Notes: a model not told the origin generated them from the letters alone. 64,000 nt of DNA from Haloarcula amylolytica JCM 13557 (GCF_000336615.1 NZ_AOLW01000015.1:469263-533262); one strand, 5' to 3'; shown: positions 35,259 to 44,610, numbered from the stretch's first letter. Numbers and translations: made by a program.

Positions 35259-36014
35259 ATGCTCGAAGCACGCAACCTGCGGAAGTCCTTCGGTGAACTG
35301 GTCGCAACTGACGACATCACGCTCGAGTTCGGCAAGGACGAGGGCGAACTCGTCTTCATCGTCGGCCCCAACGGAGCCGGCAAGACGACGTTCATCAACC
35401 TCCTCACCGGCTTTCTCTCGCCGGACGAAGGCTCCATCGTCCTCGACGGCGACGACATCACCGGCATGTCGGCAAACGGTCGTGTCGACGCCGGTATCGC
35501 CCGGAGCTTTCAGGTCGTCAAGGTGTTCGAGGAGATGACGGTCCGGGAGAACCTCCGGACGGTCGTGCTGACCGAACAGGGCAAGACCTGGAGCCTGTTC
35601 TCGATGGCCGACGGCCACGCGGAAGTGGAGACCAAGGTCGATGAACTGCTTGCGAAGTTCCGGCTCGAAGACGCCGCCGACACCCTCGCCGAGGAACTGC
35701 CCCACGGCGACCGGAAGCTGCTCGACGTGGCGATGTCCTTCGGCCTCGATCCGGACTACCTGCTGCTCGACGAGCCGACTTCCGGTGTCTCGACCCGCGA
35801 GAAGGAGTACGTCATCGAGACGATTGTCGAGGTCGGCAGGGCCGAGGGCGTCACGACGGTCACCATCGAGCACGACATGGACATCGTCACCGAGTACGCC
35901 GACCGCGTCGTGGCGCTCCACCAGGGGACCGTCCACGGGGTCGGCCCGCCGACGATGCTCGAAACGGACGACGAACTCCGGCGGCTCCTCCTGGGGGTGG
36001 GTGACGATGAGTAG
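35259..36014 (+). CDS. branched-chain-type ABC ATPase (LivG-like)
   Basis: A 251-aa ATPase. It has Walker A GPNGAGKTTFINLLTG, the LivG-typical GIARSFQVVKVFEEMTVREN, Walker B YLLLDEPTSGVS and a switch His (IEHDMDIV). The signature motif reads LPHGDRKLLDVAMS rather than the usual LSYGxQRxLEIA, a modest deviation. ATG 35259 (MLEARNLRKSFG) fits better than a start 15 bases upstream inside the permease gene. Confidence 0.92.
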   Translation: MLEARNLRKSFGELVATDDITLEFGKDEGELVFIVGPNGAGKTTFINLLTGFLSPDEGSIVLDGDDITGMSANGRVDAGIARSFQVVKVFEEMTVRENLRTVVLTEQGKTWSLFSMADGHAEVETKVDELLAKFRLEDAADTLAEELPHGDRKLLDVAMSFGLDPDYLLLDEPTSGVSTREKEYVIETIVEVGRAEGVTTVTIEHDMDIVTEYADRVVALHQGTVHGVGPPTMLETDDELRRLLLGVGDDE

Positions 36015-36744
36015 CGACGCCCTGCTGTCCGTCCGCGGTCTCAACGCCGCCGTCGAGGGGTTCCAGGTGACCGAGGACATCGACCTCGACGTGAACACCG
36101 GCGAGGCGGTCGGCCTCGTCGGCCGCAACGGGGCCGGCAAGACGAGTACCTTTCGCGGCATCATGGGCCTGACGCCGGTCTGGAGCGGCTCAGTTACGTT
36201 CCGCGGCGAGGAGCTGACCAGCATCCGCTCGGAGCTGATACCCAAGCGAGGCATCGGCTACCAGCCCGAAGACCGGAAGCTGTTCACCGGGATGACTGTC
36301 GACGAAAACTTCCGGCTCCCCATCTGGACCAGTGGGAAGGCCCGCGGTATCGACGACGAGGACGCGGTCATCGAGAGCGTCTACGACGTGCTGACCGAAC
36401 TCGATGACCGCCGGGACGCGAAGGTCCAGAACCTCAGTGGCGGCCAGGCGAAGATGGTCGCTATCGGCCGGGCACTGGCGCTTCAGCCCGACCTGCTCAT
36501 CCTCGACGAACCGCTAGAGGGGCTAGCCCCGGTCGTCGTCGAGAGCCTCAAGCGCTACATCCGAGCCATCAACGACCGCGACATCGCGGTGCTCATCGCG
36601 GAGTCCAACGTCACGCACGTCCCCGATGTCGTCGACCGCCTGTACGTCATCGAACGGGGCGACATCGTCGCCAGCGGCGACCCTGAAGAACTGGCGGCCG
36701 ACGAAGACATCCAGAAATTGATGCAGGGGAGCGGTACGGAGTAG
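36007..36744 (+). CDS. branched-chain-type ABC ATPase (LivF-like)
   Basis: A 245-aa ATPase, the partner of LivG. Walker A GRNGAGKTSTFRGIMG, GIGYQPEDRKLFTGMTVDENF, signature NLSGGQAKMVAIGRAL and Walker B LLILDEPLEGLAP are all present. It overlaps the LivG-like gene by 8 bases. It is the last gene of the importer operon; the Bat-type regulator downstream is on the opposite strand. Confidence 0.92.
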   Translation: MSSDALLSVRGLNAAVEGFQVTEDIDLDVNTGEAVGLVGRNGAGKTSTFRGIMGLTPVWSGSVTFRGEELTSIRSELIPKRGIGYQPEDRKLFTGMTVDENFRLPIWTSGKARGIDDEDAVIESVYDVLTELDDRRDAKVQNLSGGQAKMVAIGRALALQPDLLILDEPLEGLAPVVVESLKRYIRAINDRDIAVLIAESNVTHVPDVVDRLYVIERGDIVASGDPEELAADEDIQKLMQGSGTE

Positions 36745-36780
36745 CGGGCTGGAAAGTAGCCGAGACACTCCGTATCCGCC

Positions 36781-37485
36781 TCACTCGGTCACGTCGTTCA
36801 TCGCCGTCGTGACGCGGTCGAGTATCTTCCGCTGGCTCCGCCGAAGGTTCTTCGAGATAGCCATCTTGGAGACATCGAACTCCTCGGCGAGCGACGACAG
36901 GGTCGCGTCCCGAGGCGTGTCGAAGTAACCGCCTTCGACGGCTTTCTCCAATGTGTCCCGTTCGACATCCGACAACTCCCGGCAGCCATCGACCAGCCGC
37001 TTTGCCGAGTCGATGTTCTGCAGCAGGTCGTAGTAGTCCTCCAAGTCGACCGATTCGCGGGACCGGATGGTGTAGTCGTTGTCCCGCTCCAGTTCCGACA
37101 GCGTCCCCTCTGCGACTCGCTCGGTGTCGAAGCCGACGTGCCAGATTTCCGAGCCGTCACGGATGCGGAACGGCCCGGTGATGTAGCCGCTGTGGTCGCG
37201 GATGACGCTCATCGCGTTCGTCTCGTCGATGCGCGAGCGGATGAGCGCCAGGTCGCCCTTCCGACGGAGAAGCTGATAGGACTCCATGTGATCGTGCGTC
37301 TCCAGCGCGTTCAGCCCGCGATCCAGTTCCTCCCGGTCCGCGCCGTTGACCATGATCCGCGTCTCCAACTCCCGCTCGACAGGGTGGAAATCCCACTGCT
37401 TGGCCAGAAACGACACCTCGTAGTCCCGTGTTGTGTCGATATACGGACAGTCGTACTGGACCATGTCCATCTCGAGCGAGATCAT
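36781..37485 (-). CDS. Bat-type HTH transcription regulator
   Basis: A 234-aa haloarchaeal regulator. The N-terminal 160 residues form a ligand- or signal-binding domain as in bacterio-opsin activator relatives. The C-terminal HTH_10 region (LEKAVEGGYFDTPRDATLSSLAEEFDVSKMAISKNLRRSQRKIL) binds DNA. It is convergent with the ABC importer, so control of that operon is a possibility but not shown. Several near ATGs exist; I used 37485 (MISLEMDM). Confidence 0.88.
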   Translation of the reverse strand: MISLEMDMVQYDCPYIDTTRDYEVSFLAKQWDFHPVERELETRIMVNGADREELDRGLNALETHDHMESYQLLRRKGDLALIRSRIDETNAMSVIRDHSGYITGPFRIRDGSEIWHVGFDTERVAEGTLSELERDNDYTIRSRESVDLEDYYDLLQNIDSAKRLVDGCRELSDVERDTLEKAVEGGYFDTPRDATLSSLAEEFDVSKMAISKNLRRSQRKILDRVTTAMNDVTE

Positions 37486-37593
37486 GAGCAATCAATCATG
37501 TTGAACTCTCTTAGTGATTGCCTCTCCGCCACGTAACCCGACCGTGCCAGTCACGCCGCAAACCCTTTTGACTGCGGCAGTTAACTTTCGAGT

Positions 37594-38178
37594 ATGTACG
37601 TCCGGGATGCGAAAAACCGAGAGGAAGTCTGGTTGCTCGACCGTATCGAGGAGATGGGGCTGGACGAGACGGCTTTCAGATCCCGGGACTACGTCGTCGC
37701 TATCGACGAGGAGAGCCACGAGAAGGCGGGGTTCGGCCGTATCCGTATTCACAAGAGCGACGAGGAGTCCGTCTGTGAACTGACGAGTATCGGCGTGCTG
37801 CCCGTATGGCGCAACCAGGGGGTCGGCGCACACGTCATCGAGCGCCTGGTCGAGTACGCCGGCGACGAGGGGTTCGACACCGTCTACTCGCTGACGAACG
37901 CCTCCGAGTACCTCGCGCAGTTCGGTTTCGGGCGCATCGAGCCGGCGCAACTCCCTGACTCGCTCCGGGACCGACTCGCGACCAAACAGGAGAACATCCA
38001 GCCCGACGCGGTGCCGCTCCGGGTGGCCATCGACCGCTTCGAAGTACCGGGGCACCTCCGCAAACGGTTCAAGCGGGCCAGTGCCGGCGAGTCCGAGGAA
38101 TCCGAGCCGGAGGAGGGTCCCGAGGACTTCGGCATCGACCCCGACGAAGCGACCTACAAGTACGACACGGGCGACTGA
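37594..38178 (+). CDS. GNAT-family N-acetyltransferase
   Basis: A 194-aa acetyl-CoA-dependent transferase. SIGVLPVWRNQGVGAHVIERL carries the Q/RxxGxG acetyl-CoA loop, and the following YSLTNASEYLAQFGFGR is the typical GNAT end. The last 40 residues are a highly acidic tail. The acceptor is unknown. Its last codons lie in a 22-base tandem repeat shared with the end of the convergent FKBP gene. Confidence 0.88.
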   Translation: MYVRDAKNREEVWLLDRIEEMGLDETAFRSRDYVVAIDEESHEKAGFGRIRIHKSDEESVCELTSIGVLPVWRNQGVGAHVIERLVEYAGDEGFDTVYSLTNASEYLAQFGFGRIEPAQLPDSLRDRLATKQENIQPDAVPLRVAIDRFEVPGHLRKRFKRASAGESEESEPEEGPEDFGIDPDEATYKYDTGD

Positions 38179-38240
38179 TTATTTGCCGACGACGGACCGA
38201 TTACCTGCCGACGACAGACTGATTATCTGACATCGACGAC
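38175..38240. repeat. three imperfect 22-base tandem repeats across two gene ends
   Basis: Units are 38175-38196, 38197-38218 and 38219-38240, beginning CTGATTATTTGCC, CCGATTACCTGCC and CTGATTATCTGAC. The first contains the GNAT stop codon and the third the FKBP stop codon. This indicates local duplication at the meeting point of two convergent genes. Confidence 0.75.
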
Positions 38241-38696
38241 TTCGATATCGAACACGAGCGTCTTGCCGGACAGCTCGTGGTTGAAATCCACCTCGATAGC
38301 GTCGTCGCGGACCGCAGTCACGTCCCCGTGGAGACCGTTCTCGGCCTCGACGTGGAGCCCGACCTCCGGCTCTTTTCCGACCATACCCTCGAACGTCTCG
38401 GGGTCGTACTCGCGGACGCGGTCAGCCTGAAACTCCCCGTAAGCCTTTGCTGGCGGCACTGTGACGGTGGCCTCCTCACCCGCAGTCATTCCGACGATAG
38501 CCTCGTCGATCCCTTCGATGATCTCCCCCGCACCGACGGTGAAGGAAAGCGGTGCGTACTCGCTCGCCTCGACGCCCTGTGCCTCGATGAGTCCGTGCTC
38601 TCTGGCGACTTCGGGACGTGACGTATCGAAGACGCTCCCGTCCTCGAAGCGGCCGACGTACTCGATGGTGACGCCGTCTCCCGGTTCGATTGGCAT
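38223..38696 (-). CDS. FKBP-type peptidyl-prolyl isomerase, SlyD-like
   Basis: A 157-aa folding helper that isomerises X-Pro bonds. The FKBP core VTIEYVGRFEDGSVFDTS opens the domain, and GAGEIIEGIDEAIVGMTAGEEATVTVPPAKAYGE follows. The insert-in-flap chaperone domain comes next, then the closing core strand LVFDIEVVDV. The His-rich metal-binding tail of E. coli SlyD is missing. ATG 38696 (MPIEPGDG) is the natural start; the longer frame adds basic sequence. Confidence 0.93.
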   Translation of the reverse strand: MPIEPGDGVTIEYVGRFEDGSVFDTSRPEVAREHGLIEAQGVEASEYAPLSFTVGAGEIIEGIDEAIVGMTAGEEATVTVPPAKAYGEFQADRVREYDPETFEGMVGKEPEVGLHVEAENGLHGDVTAVRDDAIEVDFNHELSGKTLVFDIEVVDVR

Positions 38697-38826
38697 ACGT
38701 CCTCGATAGATACCGACGATATAAACCCGCCTCGGAACAGCGCGCGACCGTCTCACGGCGGGACGCGCATTACAAACCGTGAAGGATTTAAGAACCCTTA
38801 AGCCTCCGCCGTCCGACAATCCGTCC

Positions 38827-40509
38827 ATGTTTGACCCCGACGAGCTGGCGGAGATACGGGAGTCGAAGGCTCAGTGGGAGGAAGACGACGTCCAGCCCAC
38901 CGTCGACCGCTTTGGCGAACGCAAGGAGACGTTCACCACGGACACCGAGGGACACGAGGTAGACCGTCTGTACACCCCCGAAGACATCTCCGATATGGAC
39001 TACGAGAAGGACCTGGGCTTCCCCGGCCAGGAACCGTACACCCGCGGCGTGTATCCGACCGGCTATCGGGGCCGACTCTGGACGATGCGTCAGTACGCCG
39101 GGATGGGGACCGCGACCGAGACTAACGAGCGGTTCAATTACCTGCTCGACCAGGGCCAGACCGGGCTCTCGATGGCTTTTGACCTCCCGACGCAGATGGG
39201 CTACGACTCCGACCACGCGATGGCCGCCGGTGAAGTCGGCAAGACCGGCGTCGCCATCGATTCGCTGGACGACATGGAGACCGTGTTCGACGGCATCCCG
39301 TTAGACGAAGTCTCGACAAGCATGACAATCAACGCCCCAGCGTCGGTGCTGCTGGCGATGTACATCGCCGTCGGCGACAAGCAGGGCGTCGACCGCGAGG
39401 CACTCCGCGGAACCATCCAGAACGACGTGCTCAAGGAGTACATCGCTCGGAACACGTTCATCTACCCACCGGAGCCGTCGATGCGACTCATCACCGACAT
39501 CTTCGAGTTCTGCGCCGCCGAGACGCCGAAGTTCAACACCATCTCCATCTCGGGGTATCACATCCGCGAGGCCGGTTCGACGGCCGCTCAGGAAATCGCG
39601 TTCACGCTCGGCGACGGCATCGAGTACGTCGAAGCCGCCATCGAGGCCGGCCTTGACGTGGACGAGTTCGCCCCGCAGCTCTCCTTTTTCTTTGCCTCCT
39701 ACAACAACATCTTCGAGGAGGTGGCGAAGTTCCGGGCGGCCCGGCGCCTCTGGGCGAAGATCATGGACGAGCGCTTCGACGCCCAGAACCCAAAGTCCAA
39801 GCAACTGAAGTTCCACACCCAGACCGCCGGGTCGACGCTGACCGCCCAGCAGATCGAGAACAACGTCGTCCGCGTGTCCTACCAGGCACTCGCGGCGGTC
39901 CTGGGCGGTACCCAGAGCCTCCACACCAACGGCAAGGACGAGGCCATCGGCCTCCCGACCGAGCAGTCAGTCAGGACCGCGCTGCGGACCCAGCAAATAC
40001 TCGCCCACGAATCCGGCGCGGCCGACACTATCGACCCGCTGGCCGGCAGCTACTACGTCGAGTCGCTGACCGACGAACTCGAAGCCGAGGCCCGCGAACT
40101 CATCGAGGAGGTCGACGAACGAGGCGGGATGCGCCGCTCCATCGAGGAGCAGTGGGTCCAGCGCCAGATTCAGGACGTGGCCTTCGAGCGCCAGCGCGAA
40201 CAGGAGGCGGGCGAGCGCGTCATCGTTGGCGTCAACGAGTATCAGGTCGAGGAAGAGGGCGAACAGGACATCGAGGAGGTCGACGAGGCCGTCGAACAGG
40301 CCCAGCAGGACAACGTCGCCACCGTCCGGGAGGAGCGTGACGACGAGGCTGTCGAAGCGAAACTCGACGCACTCCGGCAGGCGGCCGAGGGCGACGAGAA
40401 CGTCATGCCCTACATCATCGACGCCGTGAAGGTGTACGCCACGACCGGCGAGGTGTGTGACGTGCTCCGGGACGTGTTCGGCGAGTACCAGCCCGGCTCG
40501 TCGATGTAA
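38827..40509 (+). CDS. methylmalonyl-CoA mutase large (substrate-binding) subunit
   Basis: A 560-aa enzyme subunit for (R)-methylmalonyl-CoA to succinyl-CoA conversion in propionate and odd-chain metabolism. [25 protein letters not shown], the [16 protein letters not shown] block and [16 protein letters not shown]-like sequence mark the TIM-barrel domain. The C-terminal B12-binding domain (DxHxxG) is absent, as in archaeal two-subunit mutases, so the small subunit must be encoded elsewhere. ATG 38827 lies 48 bases inside the longest frame. The epimerase gene follows. Confidence 0.92.
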   Translation: MFDPDELAEIRESKAQWEEDDVQPTVDRFGERKETFTTDTEGHEVDRLYTPEDISDMDYEKDLGFPGQEPYTRGVYPTGYRGRLWTMRQYAGMGTATETNERFNYLLDQGQTGLSMAFDLPTQMGYDSDHAMAAGEVGKTGVAIDSLDDMETVFDGIPLDEVSTSMTINAPASVLLAMYIAVGDKQGVDREALRGTIQNDVLKEYIARNTFIYPPEPSMRLITDIFEFCAAETPKFNTISISGYHIREAGSTAAQEIAFTLGDGIEYVEAAIEAGLDVDEFAPQLSFFFASYNNIFEEVAKFRAARRLWAKIMDERFDAQNPKSKQLKFHTQTAGSTLTAQQIENNVVRVSYQALAAVLGGTQSLHTNGKDEAIGLPTEQSVRTALRTQQILAHESGAADTIDPLAGSYYVESLTDELEAEARELIEEVDERGGMRRSIEEQWVQRQIQDVAFERQREQEAGERVIVGVNEYQVEEEGEQDIEEVDEAVEQAQQDNVATVREERDDEAVEAKLDALRQAAEGDENVMPYIIDAVKVYATTGEVCDVLRDVFGEYQPGSSM

Positions 40510-40562
40510 GGTCAGTCGAACCGCGGGGCCGTCCTGTTTTCCGGCTGTCCATGCTCCCAGAA

Positions 40563-40569
40563 TTATAAG
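40563..40569 (+). promoter_or_regulatory. TATA box of the methylmalonyl-CoA epimerase gene
   Basis: TTATAAG begins 29 bases before ATG 40592, indicating a leaderless mRNA and a promoter separate from the mutase gene. Confidence 0.75.
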
Positions 40570-40591
40570 CTACCCCGGTGTACGGCCGTCC

Positions 40592-40981
40592 ATGCGATTC
40601 GACCACGCCGGCATCGCCACCGACGACGCCGCCCCGCTCGCGGAACTGTTCGCCGACGCCTTCGAGACACCGGTCGTCCACGAGGAGACGTTCGATGGTC
40701 TGCAGGTGACGTTCCTGGAGATGGACAACGGCTATTTCGAACTGCTAGAGCCACTGCCGGACGCCGACGGCGCGATTCCACGGTACCTCGACAGCAACGG
40801 GCCGGGCATTCATCACGTCGCTCTGGAGACGGACGACATCTCCGCCGCGCTAGAGACAGTCAGCGACTGCGGCATCGACCTCATAGACGAGGAACCGCGG
40901 CCAGGCGCGTGGGGACACGACGTGGCCTTTCTCCATCCGAAGACGACCGGCGGCGTGCTCGTGGAGTTAGTCGAACACTAA
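40592..40981 (+). CDS. mce: methylmalonyl-CoA epimerase
   Basis: A 129-aa vicinal-oxygen-chelate enzyme that interconverts (S)- and (R)-methylmalonyl-CoA. The two VOC repeats are visible: FDHAGIATDD with the first metal His, and GIHHVALETDD with the second His. Metal-binding Glu is in FELLEPL, and the C-terminal GVLVELVEH closes the site. It directly follows the mutase subunit and supplies its substrate. A TATA box fixes the start. Confidence 0.93.
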   Translation: MRFDHAGIATDDAAPLAELFADAFETPVVHEETFDGLQVTFLEMDNGYFELLEPLPDADGAIPRYLDSNGPGIHHVALETDDISAALETVSDCGIDLIDEEPRPGAWGHDVAFLHPKTTGGVLVELVEH

Positions 40982-41006
40982 TCGGCTTCTCGTCCCGGTC
41001 CCGGAT

Positions 41007-41654
41007 TCACTCGCCGTCGAGCAACGCTGCAAACCGTTCTTCGGCACCGGGCGTGAGCCGCTCGGGCGGCTCCGCGAACCACGCCGCTCCCACGAGTTCC
41101 GACTCGTCCACGTCGAGACTGCCTTTCTTGTACGCCGCTTCGAGGTAGATGTCTAGCGTGTGTACCGACCCCTGCGCGTCGGTGTCCGGATAGTACTTCG
41201 AGTGAACGACTTCCGCGACGCCGGTGACCGTACAGCGGATGCCGGTCTGTTCGTTGACGCGGCGGACGGCGGTCCCTTGCACCGATTCGTATTCGTCTCC
41301 TTTGCCGCCACCCGGCAGCGCCCACATGTCAGCGCCCCGGCCTAGCACTAGCAGGACGCGGTCGCGGGTGTCGTCGGCCGCCTGGTCGGGTATCTGGTCG
41401 CTTAGCTCCGGGAAATCGGAGCCGTCACGGGTGACGAACACGACGCTGTTCCCGGAGTAGCCGGTCCCGCGTGTCGCAGCGAACACGTCGGCGTATTCGT
41501 CAGGCGACAGCTCGAAGGTCTCCTCGGTGACCGGGACCTCGTCGTAGGCCGCTTCCAGACTCGCAATGCGCTTGTCGACGTTCGTCTGGTTGATTTTCTC
41601 CGTGAGGTTCGCGTCGCCGGCCTCCGCGTCGACCGGGGTGTCGTCACCAGTCAT
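41007..41654 (-). CDS. Nudix-fold protein with degenerate Nudix box
   Basis: A 215-aa haloarchaeal protein. After about 100 unassigned N-terminal residues comes a Nudix fold (LLVLGRGADMWALPGGGKGDE). In the box (117-139) Arg131 and Glu135 are kept, but the Glu expected at 132 is Arg and the one at 136 is Gln. Two of the three key Glu positions of REUxEE are therefore changed, so hydrolysis may be weak or lost. It could be a binding protein. The C-terminal part (HTLDIYLEAAY, LVGAAWFAEPPERL) is typical Nudix. Confidence 0.78.
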   Translation of the reverse strand: MTGDDTPVDAEAGDANLTEKINQTNVDKRIASLEAAYDEVPVTEETFELSPDEYADVFAATRGTGYSGNSVVFVTRDGSDFPELSDQIPDQAADDTRDRVLLVLGRGADMWALPGGGKGDEYESVQGTAVRRVNEQTGIRCTVTGVAEVVHSKYYPDTDAQGSVHTLDIYLEAAYKKGSLDVDESELVGAAWFAEPPERLTPGAEERFAALLDGE

Positions 41655-41738
41655 ACGGGGTGATACTGCGGGCCACCGATAAGTGCCGCGGTCCAGTCGA
41701 TGAAAAAGAACTTGTATTCTGGTTGTCTGCTTCCGGAC

Positions 41739-42707
41739 ATGAAAGCGATTGTCCTCGCAGGCGGATACGCCACCCGGCTCTGGCCTGTCACCAAGAACCG
41801 GCCCAAAATGCTGCTTCCCGTCGGTGAGACGACTGTCATCGACCGGATTCTGGGCGAACTGGAGAAAGACGATCGCATCTCAGACGTGTTCGTCAGTACG
41901 AACCAGCGCTTTGCCGATGACTTCCGTGACCACATCGCCGCGAGTAGTTTCGAGAAGCCGTCCCTGACCGTCGAGGAAACCGCCGAAGAGGACGAGAAGT
42001 TCGGCGTCGTCGGCGCGCTCGCCCAGCTGGTCGACCGGGAGGGGCTCGGCGACGAGGACCTGCTGGTCATCGCCGGCGACAACCTCATCAGCTTCGACAT
42101 CGCGGAGTTCATCGACTACTTCGAACAGTACGACGACCCCACGCTCGCCGCCTACGATGTCGGCTCGCGGGAGAAGGCGAGTTCCTACGGCCTCATCGAA
42201 CTGGACGGCGAGGAGGTCACGGACTTTCAAGAGAAGCCCGACGACCCCAACAGCACGCTCGTCTCGATTGCCTGCTACGCCTTCCCGGCCGACGCGATTC
42301 GTTTCGGCGAGTACCTCGACGACGGGAACAACCCCGACGAACCCGGCTGGTTCATCCAGTGGCTCGTCGACGACGGCCCCGTCCGGGCGTTCACGTTCGA
42401 CGACGCCTGGTACGATATCGGCACGCCCGAAAGCTATCTGGAGGCCGTCGCGTGGGAACTCGACGGCGACAACGTCGTCGCAGAGGACGCCACCATCGAG
42501 AACACCACGCTCGGCGAGAACGTCCACGTCCTCTCGGGGGCCGAAATCGTCAACTCCAGCCTCGACGGCACCATCGTGTTCCCGGACACGACTATCCTCG
42601 ATTCGGACATCCGCGAGTCGATTATCGACCGGGATACACAGGTCGAGAGTCTGGACCTCGCCGGCGCGCTCATCGGTGCGCATACGCAGTTGACGAACGG
42701 GGACTGA
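41739..42707 (+). CDS. sugar-phosphate nucleotidyltransferase
   Basis: A 322-aa enzyme that makes NDP-sugars from sugar-1-phosphate and NTP. The nucleotide loop VLAGGYATRLWPVTKNRPKMLLPV is at residue 5, with Asp in LVIAGDNLIS and the FQEKPDDP and WYDIGTPESYLEAV motifs. A short left-handed beta-helix-like C-terminus (DATIENTTLGENVHVLSGAEIVNSS) follows, as in GlmU-type or RfbA-like enzymes. Base and sugar are unknown. It may feed S-layer glycosylation. Confidence 0.9.
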   Translation: MKAIVLAGGYATRLWPVTKNRPKMLLPVGETTVIDRILGELEKDDRISDVFVSTNQRFADDFRDHIAASSFEKPSLTVEETAEEDEKFGVVGALAQLVDREGLGDEDLLVIAGDNLISFDIAEFIDYFEQYDDPTLAAYDVGSREKASSYGLIELDGEEVTDFQEKPDDPNSTLVSIACYAFPADAIRFGEYLDDGNNPDEPGWFIQWLVDDGPVRAFTFDDAWYDIGTPESYLEAVAWELDGDNVVAEDATIENTTLGENVHVLSGAEIVNSSLDGTIVFPDTTILDSDIRESIIDRDTQVESLDLAGALIGAHTQLTNGD

Positions 42708-42733
42708 CCCCGCCTAGCCGCTTCGATACAAAG

Positions 42734-43453
42734 TCACGCCAGCCACGCGTCTTCAATTTTGAGTGTCCCGCGACTGCCGTCCCACTCCGTCTCGTACTCC
42801 AGTTCGATCCGGCGGTCCATGTGTGGCCCGTCGGTGACGAGCGTCTCGAACTCGCCGCCTTCCCCGAGAATGTGGACGCCGTACTCCTCGTTGAGCGCCT
42901 CCAGTTCGTCGAGCGCGTCGGCGTCGAGCGTGCGACCCAGCCAGGACTCGTCGAGGCCGTAGGCGGCCACGCGGATGATCCGTATCTCGAAACCGGCGTC
43001 GAGCATCGCGTCGGCGAGGTCACGAGGGTTTTCCTGCCACAGCGGCGCGAACACGTTGGCTTCGAGGCGGTCGGCCATCGATTCGATGCGGGTCGTCTGG
43101 TACTCGCTCTCGACCGCGCCGGCGGTGACGCCGGTGATGCCGCCGTCCAGTTCGACGTCGAGTTCGCGTAGCGCGGCCTCCAGCGGTTCGAGTTCGGCGT
43201 CGCCCTGGTCGCCGGAGTCGAGCACGTCGTCAGCCTCGAAGTCATCGGGCTCGACTTCGACCAGCGGGATGCCGATACTCTCGGCGGCCAGGCGGGCCAG
43301 TCGAGTCGCCGGAACGTGGTACATATAGGAGTCGCCCTCCGGGTGGACCGTCACCAGATGTTCGACAGGGTGGCCCCGTTCCAGTGCTCGGTACAACGCC
43401 CACGAAGAGTCTTTGCCGCCGGAGAACAGCGAAACCCACGCGCCGTCTGTCAT
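42734..43453 (-). CDS. diphthine-ammonia ligase (Dph6-like)
   Basis: A 239-aa ATP-pyrophosphatase that amidates diphthine on elongation factor 2. The PP-loop WVSLFSGGKDSSWALYRAL is at the N-terminus. The family signature GGITGVTAGAVESEYQTTRIE and APLWQENPRDL, then GEGGEFETLVTDGP, are all clear. ATG 43453 (MTDGAWVS) starts right before the PP-loop. Next on the same strand upstream is the DUF373 gene, 35 bases away, so the two may be co-transcribed. Confidence 0.9.
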   Translation of the reverse strand: MTDGAWVSLFSGGKDSSWALYRALERGHPVEHLVTVHPEGDSYMYHVPATRLARLAAESIGIPLVEVEPDDFEADDVLDSGDQGDAELEPLEAALRELDVELDGGITGVTAGAVESEYQTTRIESMADRLEANVFAPLWQENPRDLADAMLDAGFEIRIIRVAAYGLDESWLGRTLDADALDELEALNEEYGVHILGEGGEFETLVTDGPHMDRRIELEYETEWDGSRGTLKIEDAWLA

Positions 43454-43488
43454 AGCCGCCGGTAGCCGGCGGCGGCGTAAATCGCTGT

Positions 43489-44610
43489 CTATTCCACCAG
43501 TTCGTCCTCGATATCGGTGTGGCTGACGTAGGTCGCTACCCGGACGCCGACGATGCTGATGAGGATACCTGCGAGGATGAACAGCCCGAGGCGGGTCCCC
43601 GCCTCCAGTATGAACCCCTGGACCTGAACGATGCCGAGGTTCGTCTCCGGCACCTGAAACGGCTCGAACACGCCACCGCGTTCGAGGAAGTACGCAGAAA
43701 AGCCGCGAACGACGAGCCCGACCGCGACCGCACCGAAGGGGAGGTTCACGTACGCGCTCCGGACCCCCTCTTGCTGGATGAGTTCGTCCAGCAGGCGACC
43801 GAGCGAGGCGGCCAGCGCCGCGCCGGTCAGCCACGGCACGGACGCGAAGGCAAAGCGGTTCGCAAGCAGGAACGGACTGATATCGCCGACCGCCGAGACG
43901 CCCAACACGCCGGCGAAGATGCCGACGAGCGAGAGGCCGGCGGCGACGACGTAGGTCACGAGCGACACCTGTCCCGAGTACAGGGCTTCTCGGGTCTGGC
44001 TGGGAAGTCGGGAGAGGTATGCGTCGATACCCAGTCCCTTGTAGATGAGGAACACGCCGATGGCGGCCGCGATAGCGCCGACGGCAATCGTCGGGCTGGT
44101 GACGACGAGCAACAGCGGGAACGCGAGCATGATGATCCCGACGGGGACCAGCACCGTCTTGCGCAGTTCCTCGTCTGCCAGGAACTGCTTGAGCAGGTAG
44201 TACGTGGATTCGATGTCGCGGGCCTGACGAACGACGACCCGGTCGACGGCGTCGACCTGGACGCGGCTCTCGATGATGGGAACCAGCCGCTCGTCGTCGG
44301 CACTGTCGACGACGACGACCGCGGAGTCCGGGTCGTGCTCGGCGACCAGACTGTCGATCTGGCCGGCGATTTCCCGGTCCGAACCGACGCTGTCGCTTCC
44401 GCCGCCGACGACGGCGAGGACCGGCGAGGACCCCTCAGCTTCGAGTTCATCCGCGACTGCGAGCCCTTCGAGGAGGCAGTTGACCCGGCTGTCTTCCGGG
44501 TCAACGACGCCCGTCTGCGTGATGAGTGACTCGACGGCGTCGCGGCCGACGACGGGACACGCCGCTGCGGCCGGACTGTCCCTGTCGATACACACCACCA
44601 GCGTTGTCAC
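43489..44610 (-). CDS. DUF373 membrane protein
   Basis: A 373-aa archaeal protein. The soluble N-terminal 140 residues (TTLVVCIDRDSP, CPVVGRDAV, LAVVGGGSDSVGSDREI) have a nucleotide-fold look, and about seven membrane spans follow. It is a conserved archaeal family without known function. The GTG at 44610 is favoured, because the longer frame adds a stretch unlike the family. Genes for SppA and PAC2 lie upstream on the same strand. Confidence 0.85.
   Translation of the reverse strand: MTTLVVCIDRDSPAAAACPVVGRDAVESLITQTGVVDPEDSRVNCLLEGLAVADELEAEGSSPVLAVVGGGSDSVGSDREIAGQIDSLVAEHDPDSAVVVVDSADDERLVPIIESRVQVDAVDRVVVRQARDIESTYYLLKQFLADEELRKTVLVPVGIIMLAFPLLLVVTSPTIAVGAIAAAIGVFLIYKGLGIDAYLSRLPSQTREALYSGQVSLVTYVVAAGLSLVGIFAGVLGVSAVGDISPFLLANRFAFASVPWLTGAALAASLGRLLDELIQQEGVRSAYVNLPFGAVAVGLVVRGFSAYFLERGGVFEPFQVPETNLGIVQVQGFILEAGTRLGLFILAGILISIVGVRVATYVSHTDIEDELVE

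Noticed and set aside
42734-43453. Possible lasso cyclase (PP-loop ATPase)
   Set aside because: Sequence motifs match diphthine-ammonia ligase, a housekeeping enzyme.
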